A stretch of 19,675 nucleotides of DNA from Oligoflexus sp. (GTDB lineage Bacteria > Bdellovibrionota_B > Oligoflexia > Oligoflexales > Oligoflexaceae): positions 1 to 19,675 of the forward strand of contig JASLCY010000321.1 in assembly GCA_030151925.1 (NCBI GenBank), written 5' to 3'. The first letter of the stretch is position 1. Each line of letters opens with the position of its first letter. The position numbers were made by a program, and so were the translations under genes. The notes beneath the pieces were generated by a model that worked only from the letters and a program-made list of their open reading frames with translations, was not told the origin of the DNA and made no database searches. Positions 10,406 to 19,107 of the stretch are shown in pieces.

Positions 10406-12757
10406 GTGAAGTTTTTGGTAAAAATCATAATCGGCCTGCTTATCCTCGCGATCGGGGCCGGCAGCGCTTCGGCCAAAAGCAAGAAAGCCGCGAAACCCAA
10501 GGCGAAGGCCGCCGCCGTAAAAGCCGAGAAGGAGCCGCCGCGCCCGACCGCGGAGGAGATCACCAAGAACTTCACCTTCATCGGCGACTTCGACCTCAAG
10601 GACGAAACCCGGCCGAACTCCAAAGAGATCTTCTGGCGATATCCCACGACCTTCCCCGGGGCGACCTTCGACGTGAAGCTCGAGAAGGACCCGGCGCGCG
10701 TGAAGGCCCTGCTGCCGCTCACGACGGGCGAGGGGCGCGCGATCGAGCACCTGAACTCGGGGCGGATCCTCTTCCTCGACGGGAAGTACGAAGAAGCGCG
10801 CCAGACCTGGCTCAGCGCGCGGGCCCGTTACGGCAAGACCTATCCTTACCATCGCCGCAACGATTACTTCATCGCGTCGGCGTTCCTCAACCTCGCTTAC
10901 GACTACTGGATGGATCACGGCAAGAAATACGATATCCCCGAGCTTCGCCAGAACTTCGTGAACGCGAACACCTTCCTCTCCTCGGCCTTCGACAAGAAGC
11001 GCGACGTGCCGGACGACTTCCTCGATCAGATGGCGCCTTGGGCGTTCTACAACCAAGGCGCGATCATGTATAACTACGGCCGCTGGGCGGCCGTGATGGG
11101 CGCCGCGAACAACGGCCTCGATTTCCTGCGCAAGACGGGGCGCACCGAGTACCGCCGCGAATTCCACCGGCTGCTCGCGGAGACCTACATCAAGAGCCAG
11201 GACTGGCTCGAAGCGGTGCGGGAGGTCGACCTCACCCTGCGCCAGGACCAGGATCCGGCGACTTCCGCGGCCCTCTTCGCGCGCGTCGGCGACATCTACT
11301 TCACGCTGAACAACTTCGAGCTCGCGGAGGAAGTCTACGAGGCGGCGAACCGCATCGACACCGAGCATAAGCAGATCCGCTCCTCGCAGTACGTCTTGCG
11401 AGGCGAATCGCTCTTCTGGATGGGGCGCTTCGAGGAGGCCCGCAAGAACCTGAACTACGCGCTGCAGGGCATGAGCCTCCCCGGAGGGCAGGAGGTGCTC
11501 GACGACAACATGCAGGCGCTCGCCTCGCTCCGCATCGCGGATACCTATCTCGCCGAGAAGAATTATGAGAAAGCGAAGCTCGCCTACTTCACGCATACCC
11601 AGGAATTCAGGGGGCATCCGACCGCGAACTTCGCGAAGATCCGCCTCGCCTGCCTGGAGCTCCCGGTTTACGACGGCAACAACATACGCCATGCGCGGGA
11701 GCTGCTCGCCGAGCTGAAGGACCAGGCGGACAAACTCCCCGACGTCGCCCGCGAGCTCGCCTGGACCTGCGAGATGGCCTCCTACGCCCAGCACGACAGG
11801 AATCCCGAGTTGGTGGAGCGCGTGAAGCTCTTCGCGCAGCGCTACCCGGATTCGGAACTGCTCAAGAGCCTGGTCGCGCCGCTTCGCGAAGTGCAGTCCA
11901 CGGCGATCGACGAATACTTCGACGACGACGATCCGCACGGCGCCGTGGCCTTCTTCGAGAAGATGCGCAAGGTGCTCTATCCCAAGGTCTCCGATGATCT
12001 AGCGAAGAAGCTCTTCGTCGCTTACGTCGATATCCATCAAAGCGAGAAGAGCGAGCCCTTCCTCAAGGCCTACGATGATTCGAAGCCGGAGAACTCGGGG
12101 CGGCTTCGCCTCGCGGTCGCCCATGCGGAGATCGCCGGCGCCAAACCCGCGAAGCAGCGGGGCGAGCACCTCCAGAAGCTGAAGGCGCTCAGCGACGCGT
12201 TCCTGAAGGAAGGCGTCTTCTTCCCGAGGGATGAGGCGACCCAGCTCTCCATGGACCGCATCATGGATACCCCGGGCCGCGAACCCTTCTATCCCTGGAT
12301 GTTCAAACAGGCCCTCCACTGGGCGGAAGACGATATCTCGGTCGGCTGCGACCGCGTTTATCCCATGATGCTCAAACTCGATGAGAACAAGTACGTAAGC
12401 GCGGAGCTCAAGCGGGAAGCCGAGGCCTTTATCGACAAATCCCTGAAAGACCTCCTGCGCTTCGAGACGAGCTGCGCCTATTCGATGATGGAGTACGAGA
12501 CCTCGCACGCGAAGATCAGCAAGGTCGGCCTCGTGAACAAATACCTGAAACGCGACTACCTTCCCTTGAACGCGACCACGACCCCCATCTTCTGGAGCCT
12601 GGCGGAAGGCGCCCTGAAGGAAGGCGATAGGGAGGCGGCCCGCAAGGTCTGGAGCCTCCTCGCCGAAAAAGGCGACCCGGCCCTCCCGGAAGTCCGCTAC
12701 GCCAAGGCCCGGCTCGATCCGAGGAAGACGCAGCTCGAAGGCCTCTGGAGCCATTAA
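10406..12757 (+). CDS. Secreted TPR-repeat protein
   Basis: This 783-residue protein has a clear Sec signal peptide (KFLVKIIIGLLILAIGAGSASA, cleavage near 23). A Lys/Ala-rich stretch (24-45) follows, then an alpha-helical body with TPR-like repeats. The clearest repeats are near 118-145 (GRILFLDGKYEEARQTW), 212-240, 252-282 (LAETYIKSQDWLEAVREV), 287-320 (VGDIYFTLNNFELAEEVYEAA), 330-355 and 370-405. TPRs usually bind partner proteins. It is predicted periplasmic, and no enzyme motif is visible. The start is a GTG at 10406 with AAGGA six bases upstream. It lies between flbD and a chemotaxis receptor on the same strand, with gaps of 61 and 73 nt, and no terminator is seen between them. A role in motility or envelope assembly would be a guess. 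Confidence 0.85.
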   Translation: MKFLVKIIIGLLILAIGAGSASAKSKKAAKPKAKAAAVKAEKEPPRPTAEEITKNFTFIGDFDLKDETRPNSKEIFWRYPTTFPGATFDVKLEKDPARVKALLPLTTGEGRAIEHLNSGRILFLDGKYEEARQTWLSARARYGKTYPYHRRNDYFIASAFLNLAYDYWMDHGKKYDIPELRQNFVNANTFLSSAFDKKRDVPDDFLDQMAPWAFYNQGAIMYNYGRWAAVMGAANNGLDFLRKTGRTEYRREFHRLLAETYIKSQDWLEAVREVDLTLRQDQDPATSAALFARVGDIYFTLNNFELAEEVYEAANRIDTEHKQIRSSQYVLRGESLFWMGRFEEARKNLNYALQGMSLPGGQEVLDDNMQALASLRIADTYLAEKNYEKAKLAYFTHTQEFRGHPTANFAKIRLACLELPVYDGNNIRHARELLAELKDQADKLPDVARELAWTCEMASYAQHDRNPELVERVKLFAQRYPDSELLKSLVAPLREVQSTAIDEYFDDDDPHGAVAFFEKMRKVLYPKVSDDLAKKLFVAYVDIHQSEKSEPFLKAYDDSKPENSGRLRLAVAHAEIAGAKPAKQRGEHLQKLKALSDAFLKEGVFFPRDEATQLSMDRIMDTPGREPFYPWMFKQALHWAEDDISVGCDRVYPMMLKLDENKYVSAELKREAEAFIDKSLKDLLRFETSCAYSMMEYETSHAKISKVGLVNKYLKRDYLPLNATTTPIFWSLAEGALKEGDREAARKVWSLLAEKGDPALPEVRYAKARLDPRKTQLEGLWSH

Positions 12758-12830
12758 AGAAATTTCCTAAAGCCCAGCCGCTAAACGACCGAAGCCCAGT
12801 GCAAGAAGACCCTAATAGAGGCTGAGACCT

Positions 12831-14429
12831 ATGAAGCTCTTGCGCGATCCGATCTTTATCGCATGTTTGGCGTTGATTCCGGCGGCTGTTGCAGGCTTTT
12901 CGCCGATCTTCGAATATAAAGGCTTCGTCGTGCCCCTGGCCGCTGCGGCGATGTGGGTCTTGATGGTCCTGCAGGCGGCGTTCGCCAAGGGCGAAGCCGA
13001 GGAGAAGGTCGAGGTCCAGGCGCCGGCTCCGGCGACCGCGGATCATTCCGATCGCCTGGCGGAACAGAAGTTCCAGCTGCTCAAAGCGAAGATGGAGCAA
13101 TCCTTCCAAGCCGAGAAGGACGCTTTGGTCGCAGAAAAGAGCCTGCTCGAGAGAACCAAGAGCGAGGCGAGCGCGGAGCTCCGTGAACGGGTCCAGGAGC
13201 TCAATAACGTCCGTTCGCAGTTCAACGGCCTCCGCATCGAGGTCGAATCCCTGAAAGCGAAACTCTCCGTTCCCAGGATCGGCGAGCAGCATATGGCGGA
13301 TCGCGTGCGTGAGCTCGAATCCCTGCTCGCAGGCCGCGACGAGCACCTCGCCGCGCAGGAGAAATTGCTCCGCAGCATCCTGAGCCTGGTCCCGCAGATC
13401 CAGCAGCAGATGACGACCGTGATCCAGCACACCGAGACCTCGGCTATCGAGATCGGCGACAAGGTGCGGTTCATCTACGAGAAGGCGCAGGACCACCTCG
13501 TGGAATCGAACGAGATCAACAAGCAATTCTCGGGCGGCGGGCAGGAAGACGAGGACAAACTCTCGCTGTCCGGCGTTATCACGGTCGCTCTGAAGCTCCT
13601 TCAGGACATGACCGAGATGCTCGCCGAGAACGCCAAGCTCAACGTGCATTATTCGGATTCGATCCAGACCATCCTGGAGAATACCGCGACCATCAACAAG
13701 ATCACTGAAGACATCCAGTATATCTCGGATCAGACGAACCTTCTCGCCCTCAACGCGGCGATCGAAGCGGCCAGGGCCGGCGAGCACGGCCGCGGCTTCA
13801 GCGTGGTCGCGGAAGAGGTCCGTAAACTCTCGGATCGCACGAACCAGGCCTCGAACGACATCACGCAGATCGTCGGCAAGGTTAACGATTCGGTAGGCGC
13901 GATTTCGAAGTCGTTGAACAAGAACCGCGCGAAGACCGAGAATAAGAAGGACAGCGTGGACAGGGCGGTGAAGAGCCTGCTCGCCAGCGCGAAAGAGTCG
14001 ACCGAAGTCTTCTCGAAGCTCGTGGATTCGTCGGTGGTCAGCTCGAAGAGCGTGGCGACCAACATCGACCATATCATCCTGAGCCTCCAATTCCAGGACA
14101 TCACGCGCCAGGAGATCGAAGCGGCCGCGATCCCTATCCGCCAGATCTCAAGCCTCGCCGAAGAGATGGTAGCCCGCATGCCGCGCACGGAAGGTTACGG
14201 CAAGATCGCCGTCGGCCAGAGCTTTGCGCCCATGGATACCGCGCCTCGCACGGAGCTCAAGGCCGTCGAGCCGGTGAAGGCGCAAGCGCCCGCACCCGTG
14301 GCCAAGGCCAGCGAGATTCTGATCTTCGATACGCCGGATGAAAAGGCTTTGAAGGATAAGGACCAGAAGGCGGACGAAGCCGCCGCGGAAGAGAAGGGCG
14401 CGGAGCGCGGAGACGTGCTGCTCTTCTAA
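12831..14429 (+). CDS. Methyl-accepting chemotaxis-type signalling protein without periplasmic sensor
   Basis: This 532-residue protein carries the conserved MCP hairpin tip [20 protein letters not shown] (303-322), followed by [15 protein letters not shown], which binds the CheA/CheW complex. Two hydrophobic segments (about 8-24 and 31-50) are joined by only a few polar residues, so the protein is membrane anchored with nearly all of it cytoplasmic. Residues 75-230 are largely coiled coil, and no sensor domain is apparent. The motif [10 protein letters not shown] (418-427) marks a subgroup of short MCP-like proteins. The C terminus is a charged linker ending in DVLLF. The ATG at 12831 has only a weak AGAGG element. 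The stop codon overlaps that of the convergent ChaN-like gene by 4 nt. What it senses is unknown; it may respond to internal or membrane state. Confidence 0.93.
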   Translation: MKLLRDPIFIACLALIPAAVAGFSPIFEYKGFVVPLAAAAMWVLMVLQAAFAKGEAEEKVEVQAPAPATADHSDRLAEQKFQLLKAKMEQSFQAEKDALVAEKSLLERTKSEASAELRERVQELNNVRSQFNGLRIEVESLKAKLSVPRIGEQHMADRVRELESLLAGRDEHLAAQEKLLRSILSLVPQIQQQMTTVIQHTETSAIEIGDKVRFIYEKAQDHLVESNEINKQFSGGGQEDEDKLSLSGVITVALKLLQDMTEMLAENAKLNVHYSDSIQTILENTATINKITEDIQYISDQTNLLALNAAIEAARAGEHGRGFSVVAEEVRKLSDRTNQASNDITQIVGKVNDSVGAISKSLNKNRAKTENKKDSVDRAVKSLLASAKESTEVFSKLVDSSVVSSKSVATNIDHIILSLQFQDITRQEIEAAAIPIRQISSLAEEMVARMPRTEGYGKIAVGQSFAPMDTAPRTELKAVEPVKAQAPAPVAKASEILIFDTPDEKALKDKDQKADEAAAEEKGAERGDVLLF

Positions 14430-16033
14430 GAAGCCGAACGGAGCGGCTCGGGAGCCTCGGTCTCGAGGTAAGCGAGCTGCGCGGGCAAATCACTCATGAA
14501 CAGGGCCTTCAGGCCCTTTTTTAATTCCGCGGCGTCGCTGCCCAGGACGGTCTTGAAGATCTGGTGGGCGATCGTCTCGCCGAGGATGCGGCTGAGGAGG
14601 AAATTCGAGTCGCGATCGCACTCCTCGGTGCTCTTCGTCACCTTCACGAGGCCGTCGAAGCCGTAACGATGGAAATCCCTCACCATCTTGTAGGCCTCGC
14701 GGTACTTACGCGACTCGCCGAGGAGCCTTTTCCTCTGCAGGAGGAGCAGGGCGTCTTCGACCTGGCCGAGCGAATGCAAATCGCGGCGGGGATTCATGAT
14801 GAGGCCGCATAACGCGCCGCAGACCTGGTAGTGCACGCGCTGCGAGAAGCCGTTCTGATTCGCCTGATTCTTCTGAAGGCAATCGAGCAGTATGAAGCCC
14901 GCCGCCTCGAGCAGGTGGTGCATAGAGAATTCGCGGAGGAGGATGGCCTTGGTGCGAGGGATATAGCAGAGGCCGTCCTGGTAGAGGCGGCGCTCGGCAA
15001 TCGTCAGGTTCTGCCGCGACAACCCGAATTTGCTCCGCAGGTAGCTGAGCGTCGCGCGATCGGGCTTCATGTAGATGTCGAACGAGAGGTCGCTGGAGGC
15101 GATGCCGAGGCCGAGGAACTCGTTCATGGCCTTGAGTATGAAGAGCAGCTGGTATTCGACGTCGTATTCCTGCTCCGTATAGGCCTCGTTCGTGCTGCCG
15201 TAGAAGCCGTGCTCGCCGGCGCCGTGCAGCTCCTCCCACATCGCCAGCGATTGCCACTTGAGCCAGGGGGCCGTGTTCAATATGCAGAAGAAATCGTCGC
15301 GCAACTTGAGCGTCTCGAAATTCGAGAGCGGCTCGTCGAACGACGAGAGCGAGTAGTCGTCGATGTTATTCACGATGCGGACGATGGAATGGTCCTTGAG
15401 CGCCTGCGGGAGATGCTGGTCCGCGAGATGGTATTCGCCGATCAGGCAGAGAACGAGGGTTTCCGGCGATTTCTTCTTCGCAGCGCCTATGATCTCTGCG
15501 GCGAAGGAATCGCGTTTGGCCAAACGGTTCTGGGAGTCGGTGTGGCAGTTGATGCCGATGATGGGGATCTTGTTCTGAGCGCAGAAGTCGACGATGGGAC
15601 GATAATTCTCCCAGGGAAAGCCCCATTTGTTGTGGTAGTCGGTGCGCTTGAGGAAGTACTCCTCGGGCATGCGGCCGCTGATGTAGTCGTCGATGTGGGG
15701 CTGGTCGCTCGCTGCGAAGATCTCGAGGGCCACGCAGAGCGAACGGCCCGCGTTATGACGATACGCGCGCTTTAAAAGCTCGAGGAAAGCGAGTTGGCTC
15801 TGGGGCAGGGTGTGAAAATCCCCGAACAGCACGAGGTCGGTAGAAAGGGCCGCCGCGAGGACTGCTTCGTTCGCGACGCGCGTCGAGGTTTTAGGGAGGC
15901 ACTCGTTGAATCGCGCAGCGTAGCTGGCGATGGTCGCATGGCTTCGGCCGTGAAAGTGTTTGACGCCGCTTTGAGTGCTGTGCTGCAAATGGCGATGGAA
16001 GCCGTGGAGAATCGATAAAGCGCTGCTCGACAC
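14426..16033 (-). CDS. ChaN-like (haem-binding uptake/Tiki superfamily) protein with long novel C-terminal part
   Basis: Residues 60-225 of this 535-residue protein match the ChaN-like family: LVLFGDFHT (GDFH at 71-74), [11 protein letters not shown] (Glu104), a Trp-rich [15 protein letters not shown] at 136-150, IIGINC near 158-163, and [13 protein letters not shown] with GEYH at 199-202. Family members are usually exported lipoproteins linked to haem or metal binding. Here I see no signal peptide or lipobox, so the protein appears cytoplasmic. The remaining 300 residues, charged and helix-rich, match nothing I recognise. The start is a GTG at 16033 with AGAGG seven bases upstream. The gene is convergent with the MCP gene and overlaps it by 4 nt. 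It seems monocistronic. Confidence 0.8.
   Translation of the reverse strand: MSSSALSILHGFHRHLQHSTQSGVKHFHGRSHATIASYAARFNECLPKTSTRVANEAVLAAALSTDLVLFGDFHTLPQSQLAFLELLKRAYRHNAGRSLCVALEIFAASDQPHIDDYISGRMPEEYFLKRTDYHNKWGFPWENYRPIVDFCAQNKIPIIGINCHTDSQNRLAKRDSFAAEIIGAAKKKSPETLVLCLIGEYHLADQHLPQALKDHSIVRIVNNIDDYSLSSFDEPLSNFETLKLRDDFFCILNTAPWLKWQSLAMWEELHGAGEHGFYGSTNEAYTEQEYDVEYQLLFILKAMNEFLGLGIASSDLSFDIYMKPDRATLSYLRSKFGLSRQNLTIAERRLYQDGLCYIPRTKAILLREFSMHHLLEAAGFILLDCLQKNQANQNGFSQRVHYQVCGALCGLIMNPRRDLHSLGQVEDALLLLQRKRLLGESRKYREAYKMVRDFHRYGFDGLVKVTKSTEECDRDSNFLLSRILGETIAHQIFKTVLGSDAAELKKGLKALFMSDLPAQLAYLETEAPEPLRSAS
14502..14522 (+). terminator. Intrinsic terminator of the MCP gene, inside the ChaN-like gene
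   Basis: AGGGCC-TTCA-GGCCCT is followed by a run of T residues (14517-14522). The stem is perfect with a 4-base loop, 72 nt past the MCP stop. The same bases encode KKGLKAL in the convergent ChaN-like protein. Confidence 0.85.
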
Positions 16034-16068
16034 AGCATTACCTCTAGAGTGGAGTGCCTGTTAAGGAA

Positions 16069-16082
16069 AGTCGCGGGCGACT
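16069..16082. repeat. Inverted repeat upstream of the ChaN-like gene
   Basis: AGTCGC-GG-GCGACT is a perfect 6-bp inverted repeat, 36 nt upstream of the GTG start. It may be an operator or a leader hairpin. Confidence 0.35.
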
Positions 16083-16142
16083 CGATAGAAAAGAAATGTG
16101 ATCTTTCCTACTATCTTAACATACTCCCTTTCAAAGAGGGGG

Positions 16143-16161
16143 GAGCAGGCAAAACCTGCTC
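16143..16161 (-). terminator. Hairpin at the end of the fmt operon
   Basis: GAGCAGG and CCTGCTC pair around a 5-base loop, starting 8 nt past the stop codon of the secreted-protein gene. A C-rich run rather than T residues follows on the minus strand, and a second weaker CTCCC/GGGAG pairing comes next. It may stop transcription or protect the mRNA end. Confidence 0.4.
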
Positions 16162-16169
16162 ACTTCGCT

Positions 16170-17189
16170 TTATTTCTTAGTGTTTCTAAGGTCTTCAGGA
16201 GTTAAATATATTCCGCCGAGAGCCGAGTCTTTCCTCGGGTCCATCCCCTTATAGAGGAAGTTGCAACGCACGCCCTGGGCGCTCGTCAACCAACCCGCTT
16301 TCTGCAATGCGCGCCCGCGCGCGACGCAAAGCTGGGTCGTTTCGTTGGCGGTGAGCTCCTTCTTCAGGAACTCGCGCAGGAAGAGGCCGCTGCCTTCCTT
16401 CGCCAGGAGGGTTCCGACGTAAGCCATGGAATCGACGCCGAGGTCCTTGTTGATGGCCTCGATCAGCTTCGGCTGGGTGTAGAGGGCATCACGGCGCTCC
16501 AGGAGTTTCATCTGCACGGGATAGACGACGAAGTCTTTGCCGTCGATGAGTTTCTGGGCGATGTCGAAGTCAACGTAAGCCTCACGGGTGTTTTTAGCGG
16601 CTTCGGCGGCTTCGCCTTTTGCGGCCCAAGCTCGCCAGTCCTGGCCCGACTCGGTCGCCTGCTCGATGCGGAGGCCGACGATCTTGGTCTTGTCCTTATC
16701 GGGGGCCACGGAGAGGAGGAGGCGGCCCAGCTCGTTCTCGGCCATGATCTGGATCCACACCACGAACTGCTTTTTATAGCCGAAGGAGCCTATGATCTTG
16801 GCGCCGTCATTCTCAGGGCAGTTGGCGAAGACGGGTTTGTCCGCATTGGGAGCGGTCAAACGCCAGACGCGGAAGATCGTGAAGTCGTGCTTGCCTTCGT
16901 AGCGCTGGTCGATGATGGCTTTGAGTTTCTCGCCGAACGTGGAGGGCACTTTCGCGACCGGATGGAAGTAGTCCGTGAGGTGCTCGAAGTTGCCGGCCTT
17001 GAGGTCCTTGAGGAAACTATCGAGCATCTGGTGGAGATTGACTTCGGAAGACGTGAGGTCGACGCCCGGGCCCTTGGAGAGCAGCTCGCAGGTGTCGGCG
17101 CCGTCGGCGAGGGCGGAGGAGGCGCCGAGGGTCAACGAAAGGGCGAGGAACAGGGACGATACGAAATTATTTCGCAACACATGTCGCAC
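16170..17189 (-). CDS. Secreted protein of unknown function
   Basis: I do not recognise this protein of about 339 residues. It has an N-terminal signal peptide with basic residues then FVSSLFLALSLTLGASSALA, and cleavage is expected before DGAD. The mature part contains three or more cysteines, a segment resembling an NTF2-like fold (LDSFLKDLKAGNFEHLTDYF followed by strand-rich sequence), a charged helical middle (AAKGEAAEAAKNTREAYVDF) and a C-terminal helical part with QLCVARGRALQ. The start is uncertain. GTG at 17189 or 17180 gives a normal signal peptide and a short overlap with the upstream gene. An ATG at 17243 is possible but has no Shine-Dalgarno element, overlaps the neighbour by 77 nt and makes an unusually long n-region. 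It is the last gene of the fmt operon. Confidence 0.75.
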   Translation of the reverse strand: MRHVLRNNFVSSLFLALSLTLGASSALADGADTCELLSKGPGVDLTSSEVNLHQMLDSFLKDLKAGNFEHLTDYFHPVAKVPSTFGEKLKAIIDQRYEGKHDFTIFRVWRLTAPNADKPVFANCPENDGAKIIGSFGYKKQFVVWIQIMAENELGRLLLSVAPDKDKTKIVGLRIEQATESGQDWRAWAAKGEAAEAAKNTREAYVDFDIAQKLIDGKDFVVYPVQMKLLERRDALYTQPKLIEAINKDLGVDSMAYVGTLLAKEGSGLFLREFLKKELTANETTQLCVARGRALQKAGWLTSAQGVRCNFLYKGMDPRKDSALGGIYLTPEDLRNTKK

Positions 17190-17442
17190 AGCCTGAACTC
17201 TTTTCTGAAAGGTCGACGAGCTCCCAGCTGCCGAATTCGTCATTCATGAGTGCCAAGGCATCGTCGAGATAATCAAATTCGACAGAAAATAATTCTTTCA
17301 TGATCTTGGTTTCGAGACAATAGGCATTGTACGTGTAGGCGTCCGTGGACGGATCGTAGATCACGCTGACGCCGGCCTGGCGTTCGCGAAACTGAAAGGC
17401 TTTTTCCAGGTAGTTCTCTTCGGTCATCTTAAGAGCGAGCAT
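17167..17442 (-). CDS. Small conserved-looking protein with C-terminal CxxC
   Basis: This 91-residue acidic protein is not recognised. It is rich in aromatic and acidic residues (VIYDPSTDAYTYNAY near 27-41, SVEFDYLDDALALMNDEFG near 53-71) and ends in SSGCATCVAK, where the CxxC pair could bind metal or be redox active. I place the start at ATG 17442, since AAGGA lies 8 nt upstream. An in-frame ATG at 17451 overlaps the purN stop as ATGA and is also possible. It sits between purN and the secreted protein and overlaps the latter's start, so the four genes form one transcription unit. Position and coupling suggest a real gene, not a chance frame. Confidence 0.7.
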   Translation of the reverse strand: MLALKMTEENYLEKAFQFRERQAGVSVIYDPSTDAYTYNAYCLETKIMKELFSVEFDYLDDALALMNDEFGSWELVDLSEKSSGCATCVAK

Positions 17443-17447
17443 GGTCG

Positions 17448-18056
17448 TCATCCTTTGATTTGATAGTGCCAGACGCGATTCCCGGAGAGAGGGAGCTCGC
17501 CTTTGACGAGCCGGCTCAAGACCTCGGGGTAGAGTTCGCATTCGGCTGTGAAGACGCGGGCGGCGACGTCGGCAGCCGAGGCCGCGCCCGCGAGAGGGAT
17601 CTCGGCCTGCGCGATGAGCGAACCCTCGTCGTAACGTTCGTTGACGAAGTGGATGCTGGGTCCGGAATGGGTTTCCTTCCGCTCAAACACCGCTTCGTGA
17701 ACCCTCATCCCATACATGCCCTTGCCGCCGTATTTAGGCAGGAGGGCCGGATGGATATTTATAACATGATCCGCAAAGGATGGCAGCATGGGAAACGGCT
17801 TGAGAAAACCGGCCAGAGCCACCCAGCTGATGCCGTGGGCCAAAAGCCAGGTTTCCAGCTCGCCGGGCCGCGGATCCTTCGCATCGAAGAGATAGAGCGG
17901 GAGACGCCGGGCTTTCGCGATCTCATTCGCCTTCGCGGTCGCGCTGGACGAGATCACCGCTCCCACTTCGAAGCCATGGGCCCTCTCGAGGAGGTTCAGC
18001 AGCGAACGGCCCGCTCCGGATACGGCGACGGCGATCTTGTTCGGGTTTTGTTTCAT
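17448..18056 (-). CDS. purN: Phosphoribosylglycinamide formyltransferase
   Basis: PurN transfers a formyl group from 10-formyl-tetrahydrofolate to glycinamide ribonucleotide, the third step of purine synthesis. The 202-residue product has the family pattern: AVAVSGAGRSLLNLL at 9-23 (phosphate loop, usually SGxGSN), VINIHPALLPKYGGKGMYG with the catalytic Asn and His, VHEAV, and SGPSIHFVNERYDEGSLIAQ with the catalytic Asp. Length is normal. The ATG overlaps the fmt stop codon (ATGA), so the two formyl-folate enzymes are translationally coupled. That pairing makes sense, since both draw on the same cofactor pool, but it is unusual compared with the common purM-purN arrangement. Confidence 0.95.
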   Translation of the reverse strand: MKQNPNKIAVAVSGAGRSLLNLLERAHGFEVGAVISSSATAKANEIAKARRLPLYLFDAKDPRPGELETWLLAHGISWVALAGFLKPFPMLPSFADHVINIHPALLPKYGGKGMYGMRVHEAVFERKETHSGPSIHFVNERYDEGSLIAQAEIPLAGAASAADVAARVFTAECELYPEVLSRLVKGELPLSGNRVWHYQIKG

Positions 18057-19018
18057 GGCGCGCTCAATCGCGGTTCGAACTGCCCTTTATCATCGAGCCT
18101 CAGGCCGTTCCAGAAACCGGCGGCGTCCACGGACTTCGAACCGGCGCTCTTGAGCCGGCGCACGAGCACCTGGCCTTCGCCGGTGCCGACGCGCAATCCC
18201 CCCGCTTTTTTATCGAAGAAGAATTCGCCTGGTTTTAAAGGGCTTCCCGCCGGATCGATGGCGATCATGTCTTCGACGACCACCCGCACCTTATCGCGCT
18301 CGGTGTAAGTCCCTGGCCAGGGCTGATAAGCCTTGAATTCGTTCATCAGCTTATCGGTCGGTTTATTCCAGTCGAGCGCGCCATCGGTCTTCGCGATCTT
18401 CCGGCAGTGGGTGACCTTCGTCTCGTCCTGCGGAAGGCCCTGGAAAGAAGGGTCGCGGAGCTTATCGAGCGCCTGGAGGAGCAGCGGGCCACTGGCGGCG
18501 AAGAGCCGCGGCGTGAGTTCCGCCGCCGTTTCTTCCGGAGCGATGCTGTAGGTTTCCTGCAGGATGATATTGCCGGCGTCGAGCGCTCTCACCGTGAAAA
18601 GGATCGTGACGCCCGTTTCGATGTGGCCGTCGAGCAGCGCCGCGGGAACCGGGATCGCGCCGCGGTAAGCGGGCAGCAACGAAGGATGGATATTGATCGT
18701 CGCGCGCTTCGGGATAGCGAGGAAGGCCTGCGTGAGGATCTGGCCGTAAGCGGCGGTGATGATCACGTCCGGCCTCAGCGCCTCGAGTTCGGCGAGGAAG
18801 TCCGGTGCGCTGGCTTTCGCGGGCTGCAGGCAGAGGAGCCCCTGCTCCTTGGCGAAAGCCGCGAGCGGAGGATCGGTCAAAGTTTGTTTTCTGCCGGCAG
18901 GTTTGGCTGGTTGACTGACGACGGCTATAAGCTCGTCACCGCTTTCCTGACAGTGTTTAAGAAGGTAGTCGAGGGGGGCTATCACCTCGGCCGGTGAACC
19001 CATGAAGACTAAACGCAT
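18053..19018 (-). CDS. fmt: Methionyl-tRNA formyltransferase
   Basis: Fmt formylates the initiator methionyl-tRNA using 10-formyl-tetrahydrofolate. The 321-residue product is of standard length. It begins MRLVFMGSPAEVIAPL and has YGQIL (91-95), the active-site NIHPSLLPAYRGAIPVPAAL (109-128; Asn109, His111) and the LDAGNI loop with Asp147. The C-terminal tRNA-binding domain (GGLRVGTGEGQVLVRRL) is intact. I start it at ATG 19018, preceded by AGGGGTGG; the longer frame to 19144 would add 42 residues that run through a terminator hairpin and lack family similarity. It heads the operon with purN. The usual partner def (peptide deformylase) is not in the window. Confidence 0.97.
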   Translation of the reverse strand: MRLVFMGSPAEVIAPLDYLLKHCQESGDELIAVVSQPAKPAGRKQTLTDPPLAAFAKEQGLLCLQPAKASAPDFLAELEALRPDVIITAAYGQILTQAFLAIPKRATINIHPSLLPAYRGAIPVPAALLDGHIETGVTILFTVRALDAGNIILQETYSIAPEETAAELTPRLFAASGPLLLQALDKLRDPSFQGLPQDETKVTHCRKIAKTDGALDWNKPTDKLMNEFKAYQPWPGTYTERDKVRVVVEDMIAIDPAGSPLKPGEFFFDKKAGGLRVGTGEGQVLVRRLKSAGSKSVDAAGFWNGLRLDDKGQFEPRLSAP

Positions 19019-19048
19019 AAAACCACCCCTGTTTTGGGCCGAAAACAT

Positions 19049-19076
19049 AAAAACCGCCTGGCGTGGGCCAGGGCGG
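19049..19076 (-). terminator. Intrinsic terminator upstream of fmt
   Basis: On the minus strand CCGCCCTGGC-CCAC-GCCAGGCGG (9 bp with one bulged base) is followed by TTTTTATG. It lies about 100 nt past the stop of the MotE-like gene and only 30 nt before the fmt start codon. Confidence 0.8.
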
Positions 19077-19078
19077 CT

Positions 19079-19106
19079 CGTCACAAGCGCTTCGCGCTCT
19101 TTGACG
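19079..19106 (-). repeat. Stem-loop next to the fmt-upstream terminator
   Basis: CGTCA and TGACG form the base and AGCGC-GAA-GCGCT the top of a stem with a small internal loop. It directly precedes the terminator hairpin in the transcript, so the two could be stacked elements of one leader or 3' end. Confidence 0.5.
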
Positions 19107-19107
19107 C

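Noticed and set aside
10304..11938. 544-codon open frame on the minus strand opposite the TPR gene
   Set aside because: Arg/Val/Glu-rich antisense translation without motifs; the plus-strand frame has a signal peptide and TPRs.
12516..14090. 524-codon open frame on the minus strand opposite the MCP gene
   Set aside because: The MCP signalling domain on the plus strand is unmistakable; this is its shadow.
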